Shown: positions 31,707 through 35,281 of the stretch, one piece after another | How the letters are laid out: every line of letters starts with the position of its first letter | How positions within the stretch are numbered: position 1 is the first letter of the stretch | Origin: JBBRZF01 sp038236965 | GTDB taxonomy: Bacteria > Acidobacteriota > Terriglobia > Terriglobales > Acidobacteriaceae | DNA length: 35,281 nt | Assembly: GCA_038236965.1 (NCBI GenBank) | Contig: JBBRZF010000013.1 | Coordinates: 1 to 35,281, forward strand | Direction: 5' to 3' | The notes under the pieces: generated by a model | What the model saw: the letters and a program-made list of their open reading frames with translations, nothing else | What the model was told of the DNA's origin: nothing | The model's database searches: none | Program-made: the position numbers and the translations under genes

Positions 31707-31712
31707 TATAAT
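31707..31712 (+). promoter_or_regulatory. -10 element of tyrS (possible leaderless message)
   Basis: A perfect TATAAT ends nine bases before ATG 31722, so transcription should start within a few bases of the start codon. No good -35 hexamer and no ribosome-binding site are visible. Confidence 0.45.
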
Positions 31713-31721
31713 CATTTGGTC

Positions 31722-32969
31722 ATGTCCTTTCTTCCTGTTGAAGAACAACTCGCCTACTTGCGTAAGGGCTCGGTGGAGATCATCCGCGAAGCCGATCTGC
31801 GCGAACGTCTGGAAAAAAGTTTCAAGAGCGGCGTCCCCATGCGCATCAAGGCAGGCTTTGATCCGACCGCGCCCGACCTGCATCTGGGACATACGGTGCT
31901 CATCCGCAAGCTGAAACATTTTCAGGACATGGGGCACACGGTCATCTTCCTCATCGGCGATGGCACGGGATTGATCGGCGATCCGACGGGACGCAATTCC
32001 ACGCGTCCGCCGCTGACTCGCGAACAACTGGAAGAGAACGCGGAAACCTACAAGGCGCAAGTCTTCAAGATTCTCGACCCGCAGAAGACGGAGGTTCGCT
32101 ACAACAGCGAGTGGCTGCACAAACTCGGCTTCGAAGGCATGATCCGGCTGGCGGCGAAGTACACGGTTTCGCAGTTGCTGGAGCGCGAAGATTTCCATAA
32201 ACGGTTCCAGGAAGAGAAGCCGATCTCCGTGCATGAACTGCTGTACCCGCTGGCACAGGGATACGACTCGGTAATGTTGGAGTCGGACGTGGAACTCGGT
32301 GGCACGGACCAGAAATTCAATCTGCTGGTAGGGCGCGAACTGCAACGCCACGATGGCAAGGTTCCGCAGATCGTCTTCACCATGCCGCTGCTGGAAGGTC
32401 TGGACGGCGTGCAGAAGATGTCGAAGTCGTATGGGAATTACGTGGGCATCACGGAGTCGCCGCTGGAGATGTTCGGCAAGCTGATGTCGATCTCTGACGA
32501 GTTGATGTGGCGCTACTACGAGTTGCTGACGGATGAGACGGTGGCCGCGATAGACGGGATGAAGAAGCAGGCTGCGACGGGGCAACTGCATCCGATGAAG
32601 GCGAAAAAAGATTTGGCGAAGCGCATCATCACGGACTTCCATTCGTCGGCGCTGGCGCAAGAAGCGGAAGAAAATTGGGCGAAGCAGTTTCAGAAAGATG
32701 AAGTGCCGGAGAACCTGGAAGAGGTGCGGTTGAGCGCGGCTGAACTGGGCGGAACGGCGGGCGAAGATGGGAAGACCTCGATCAAGCTGGACAAGATATT
32801 GGTGAAGGCGGGGCTGGCGGATTCAGGTTCGGACGCGCAGCGGAAGATAAAGTCGAATGCGGTGAAGGTGGATGGCGCGGCGCAGACGGAATTGTTTCTG
32901 AGCGTGAAACTTCCGGCGGAGATGGTGGTGCGGGTCGGAAGAAAAATGAAGAAGGTCTTGCTGGGATAA
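31722..32969 (+). CDS. tyrS: Tyrosyl-tRNA synthetase
   Basis: 415 residues from ATG 31722 (a TTG two codons earlier is not needed). Class Ic synthetase charging tRNA-Tyr. HIGH-type motif HLGH (54-57) in 'GFDPTAPDLHLGHTVLIRKL', 'LGGTDQKFNLLVGRELQR' for tyrosine and adenylate binding, KMSKS (232-236), and a C-terminal S4 RNA-binding domain from about 350 ('DKILVKAGLADSGSDAQRKI'). The family with HLGH and TDQKFN is the TyrZ-like bacterial type. A small exported-protein gene starts two bases after its stop. Confidence 0.96.
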   Translation: MSFLPVEEQLAYLRKGSVEIIREADLRERLEKSFKSGVPMRIKAGFDPTAPDLHLGHTVLIRKLKHFQDMGHTVIFLIGDGTGLIGDPTGRNSTRPPLTREQLEENAETYKAQVFKILDPQKTEVRYNSEWLHKLGFEGMIRLAAKYTVSQLLEREDFHKRFQEEKPISVHELLYPLAQGYDSVMLESDVELGGTDQKFNLLVGRELQRHDGKVPQIVFTMPLLEGLDGVQKMSKSYGNYVGITESPLEMFGKLMSISDELMWRYYELLTDETVAAIDGMKKQAATGQLHPMKAKKDLAKRIITDFHSSALAQEAEENWAKQFQKDEVPENLEEVRLSAAELGGTAGEDGKTSIKLDKILVKAGLADSGSDAQRKIKSNAVKVDGAAQTELFLSVKLPAEMVVRVGRKMKKVLLG

Positions 32970-32971
32970 CT

Positions 32972-33445
32972 ATGAAGATTCTTGCCGCGATGCTGGTGCT
33001 GGTCACGTTCGCTTCGGCGCAGATGGTTGGGCCGAAGGGGAAGCCTGGGCAGATAAAGGATGAGTTCACCAAGATAGAGTTGGACGTCGTTGGCGGGAAT
33101 GAGAGTTGCGACCGAGCGGTGTTCGAGCGCATAGAGGCCGATGAGTTTATCTTCACGGGGCCGAGTGGCACGGTGACTGATAAGCAGCAGGATTTGGCGA
33201 GTCTCAAGGATTGCAAGCCTTCGAAGCTCGATGCCTCGATCGATGATGCGCGAGTCCAGGTGCATGGGGATGTGGCGATTTTCAATGCGCAGCTTACCGA
33301 GCATCCGACGAACAAAGAAGGTCAAGTGGTAACGGGGCGGTATCGGTTCAGCGATGTCTTTGTCTGGCGCGATAAGCGTTGGCAGATGGTGTTGGGGCAC
33401 AGTTCGCGGATTCCGGAGCCGAAGGTGGAGACACCGGCGAATTAG
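32972..33445 (+). CDS. Exported NTF2-like (SnoaL/DUF4440-type) protein
   Basis: 157 residues. Signal peptide MKILAAMLVLVTFASAQ with cut near ASA-Q. The mature domain looks like an NTF2/DUF4440 fold: an early helix ('KDEFTKIELDVVGGN'), 'FIFTGPSGTVTDKQQDLASL', 'VQVHGDVAIFNAQLTEH', 'GRYRFSDVFVWRDKRWQMVL' and a closing 'HSSRIPE'. This is the order seen in polyketide-cyclase-like and ketosteroid-isomerase-like proteins. Substrate unknown. It starts two bases past tyrS, so it is co-transcribed with it, although no functional link is apparent. Confidence 0.82.
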   Translation: MKILAAMLVLVTFASAQMVGPKGKPGQIKDEFTKIELDVVGGNESCDRAVFERIEADEFIFTGPSGTVTDKQQDLASLKDCKPSKLDASIDDARVQVHGDVAIFNAQLTEHPTNKEGQVVTGRYRFSDVFVWRDKRWQMVLGHSSRIPEPKVETPAN

Positions 33446-33650
33446 AGAGAGGCCGCCGCCGAGGTTGATGTGTTGCGCGCGGATTTGTTTACAGTCCGTT
33501 CCGCGCCCGCCTCATTTACAATCCCATGCGATGCCAGAAGCAGCCCTCCTGCATCCATAAGTGAACGCCAGTCGTTGCGCGCGTTCTGACACAGGGCTTA
33601 ACCCTATCAGCGCCGTTGCGTTGGGCAGAGCGCAAACGCGGGAGTACATC

Positions 33651-35281
33651 ATGAAGACAAGAAGGATACTCGTTTTGTTATCGTTCCTCGCCATTCTCAG
33701 CTTTGTAGCTCCGTTGCTGGCGCAGTCATCGCCCGATGCCAAGGGCGCGACGGGTCAACAATTTTCGGCTGACAATCCCTTCGCCAAGCAAAGCACGCTG
33801 CCGTACAAGTTGCCGCCGTTCGACCGTATCAAGGATGCGGATTTCCGGCCTGCGTTCGAGGCAGGGATGGCGGAGCAGCGTAAGGAAATCGACGCCATAG
33901 ACCACAACGCGGCTGCGCCGGATTTTGAGAACACGCTAGTTGTGTTGGAAAAATCGGGACAGTTGCTGGATCGCGTGTCGTCGGTGTTCTTCAACCTGAG
34001 CGCTTCGAATACGAATCCGGAGCTGCTGAAGATATCTTCGGAGATGGCGCCGAAGCTCTCGGCGCACAACGATGCAATCATGCTGGATTCGTTGTTGTTT
34101 GCCCGCGTAAAAGCGGTGCACGAGAAACGCGACGCCCTCAAGCTTGACCCGGAATCTTTGCAACTGCTGGAGCGGACTTACACAGAGTTCGTTCGGGCGG
34201 GCGCGAATCTTACCGACGCGAACAAGACGAAGCTCAAGCAACTGAACGAGCAGATTGCTTCGTTGACCGACCAGTTCTCGCAAAATGTGTTGAAGGCGAC
34301 GGAGGAATCCGCGGTTGTCGTCGATAAGGTTGCGGAGCTGGATGGTCTTTCACAGGAGCAGATAGGCGCGGCGGCCGAAGCGGCGAAGGCGCGGAAGCTT
34401 GATGGCAAGTGGGTGATCACTCTTCAGAACACGACCATCCAGCCGGTTCTCGCACAGCTGAAGAACCGTGCCTTGAGAGAAAAGATATACAAGGCATCGG
34501 TAGCACGCGGTTCGGGCGGGCAGTATGACAACACCGCGGTGGTGGCGAAAATAGTGCGTCTGCGGGCCGAGAAGGCGACGCTGCTTGGGTATGCGGACTA
34601 CGCCTCGTACGCGGTTGCGGATGGCACGGCGGGAACGCCTGCTGCGGTGAACAAGATGCTTTCCGGTCTTGTGCCGGCGTCCATCGCAAAGGCGAAACAG
34701 GAAGCTGCGGATAACCAGAAGCTCATCGAGGAGCAGGCGCGTGCGGCGAACGGCAAGCCCTTCACGCTTGAGCCTTGGGATTGGGCTTTCTACGCGGAGC
34801 AGGTTCGCAAGACGCGCTACGGATTCGACCAGGCTGAAGTGAAACCGTATTTCGAGATGAACCGCGTGATGCAAGACGGCCTCTTCTACGCAGCGCATCA
34901 ACTGTATGGACTGAACTTCAAGGAGCGTCACGACCTGCCAGTCTACCAGGCGGACGTTCGTGTGTTCGAAGTGTTCAATGCGGACGGCACGTCGGTCGGG
35001 CTGTTTCTGGCCGACTACTTCGCGCGCGACAACAAGCGTGGCGGAGCGTGGATGAACAGCTACGTGGGCCAGTCCGGACTGATGGGAACGAAACCGGTGG
35101 TATCGAACAATCTGAATGTCGCCAAGCCAGCGGCGGGACAGCCGGCGTTGCTGACTTTTGACGAGGTCACGACGATGTTCCACGAGTTCGGACACGCGTT
35201 GCACGGATTGTTCTCTGACGTGAACTATCCGTCGCTCTCGGGCACATCGGTGCCGAGAGACTTCGTTGAGTTCCCGTCGCA
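33651..35281 (+). CDS. M3-family metallopeptidase (peptidyl-dipeptidase Dcp-like), 3' end outside window
   Basis: Open from ATG 33651 (GGGAG site eight bases upstream) to the window edge: 543 codons visible, no stop. Signal peptide MKTRRILVLLSFLAILSFVAPLLAQ, so it is exported. 'NPFAKQSTLPYKLPPFDRIK' is the usual N terminus of Dcp/oligopeptidase A-type M3 enzymes. The zinc motif H511-E-F-G-H515 is present in 'FDEVTTMFHEFGHALHGLFS', followed by 'LSGTSVPRDFVEFPS', the segment just after the active site. The family is about 680-720 residues, so roughly a quarter is missing. Likely role: peptide trimming in the periplasm. Confidence 0.93.
   Translation, partial: MKTRRILVLLSFLAILSFVAPLLAQSSPDAKGATGQQFSADNPFAKQSTLPYKLPPFDRIKDADFRPAFEAGMAEQRKEIDAIDHNAAAPDFENTLVVLEKSGQLLDRVSSVFFNLSASNTNPELLKISSEMAPKLSAHNDAIMLDSLLFARVKAVHEKRDALKLDPESLQLLERTYTEFVRAGANLTDANKTKLKQLNEQIASLTDQFSQNVLKATEESAVVVDKVAELDGLSQEQIGAAAEAAKARKLDGKWVITLQNTTIQPVLAQLKNRALREKIYKASVARGSGGQYDNTAVVAKIVRLRAEKATLLGYADYASYAVADGTAGTPAAVNKMLSGLVPASIAKAKQEAADNQKLIEEQARAANGKPFTLEPWDWAFYAEQVRKTRYGFDQAEVKPYFEMNRVMQDGLFYAAHQLYGLNFKERHDLPVYQADVRVFEVFNADGTSVGLFLADYFARDNKRGGAWMNSYVGQSGLMGTKPVVSNNLNVAKPAAGQPALLTFDEVTTMFHEFGHALHGLFSDVNYPSLSGTSVPRDFVEFPS

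Noticed and set aside
31602..32660. 352-codon antisense frame across tyrS
   Set aside because: It is a shadow of tyrS with Arg/His/Gln-rich translation.

Overview
The window looks like core chromosome of an acidobacterium, most likely class Terriglobia near Koribacter. This is inferred from gene content, G+C near 60% outside one island, frequent GTG/TTG starts and repeated intergenic hairpins; no rRNA or other taxonomic marker is present. Both ends cut genes: an HlyD-type adaptor on the left and an M3 peptidase on the right. I recognise no tRNA, rRNA, insertion sequence, CRISPR array or prophage.

Layout. 1-2560 is an efflux operon (adaptor end, ABC ATPase, ABC-2 permease) joined by ATGA overlaps. 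2605-3680 holds two small exported or membrane-anchored proteins. 3702-4663 is a lower-G+C islet with its own promoter, encoding a small antitoxin-like protein and a Fic AMP-transferase-type protein. fabD converges on it; a zinc-ribbon membrane protein starts at 5834. 6714-9525 is a tightly overlapped pyrR-pyrB-pyrC operon, followed by recQ (9736-11715). Each of pyrC and recQ is followed by one copy of a two-hairpin repeat.

11874-17063 is a minus-strand run: kbl (glycine/threonine metabolism), ddl (cell wall), arginase and asnS, with terminators and repeat families between them. A decayed DHCW-type cupin gene lies at 17209-17424. On the minus strand follow a PilZ-REC-PilZ regulator, a small coiled-coil protein, a TIM-barrel isomerase and a gamma-glutamyltranspeptidase, the last two overlapping. 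gdhA (21775-23037) starts the plus-strand right half: pgsA with an AMMECR1-domain gene, folD-coaE, an HtrA/DegS-type protease, a GNAT acetyltransferase flanked by 41-bp direct repeats, dut, tyrS with an NTF2-like exported protein, and the M3 peptidase. Minus-strand genes among these are small CxxC and hypothetical proteins, a 53-residue Trm112-type zinc ribbon (25628-25789) and an MBL-fold hydrolase.

Most genes are housekeeping: pyrimidine and folate/C1 metabolism, CoA, dUTP removal, tRNA charging, lipid and cell-wall synthesis and nitrogen handling (arginase, Gdh, Kbl, Ggt). The parts most worth a second look are the Fic module with its internal perfect hairpin, the PilZ-REC-PilZ protein, the covarying two-hairpin repeats, the long direct repeats around the acetyltransferase gene, and the cupin pseudogene. 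I found no convincing wholly new multi-gene system.
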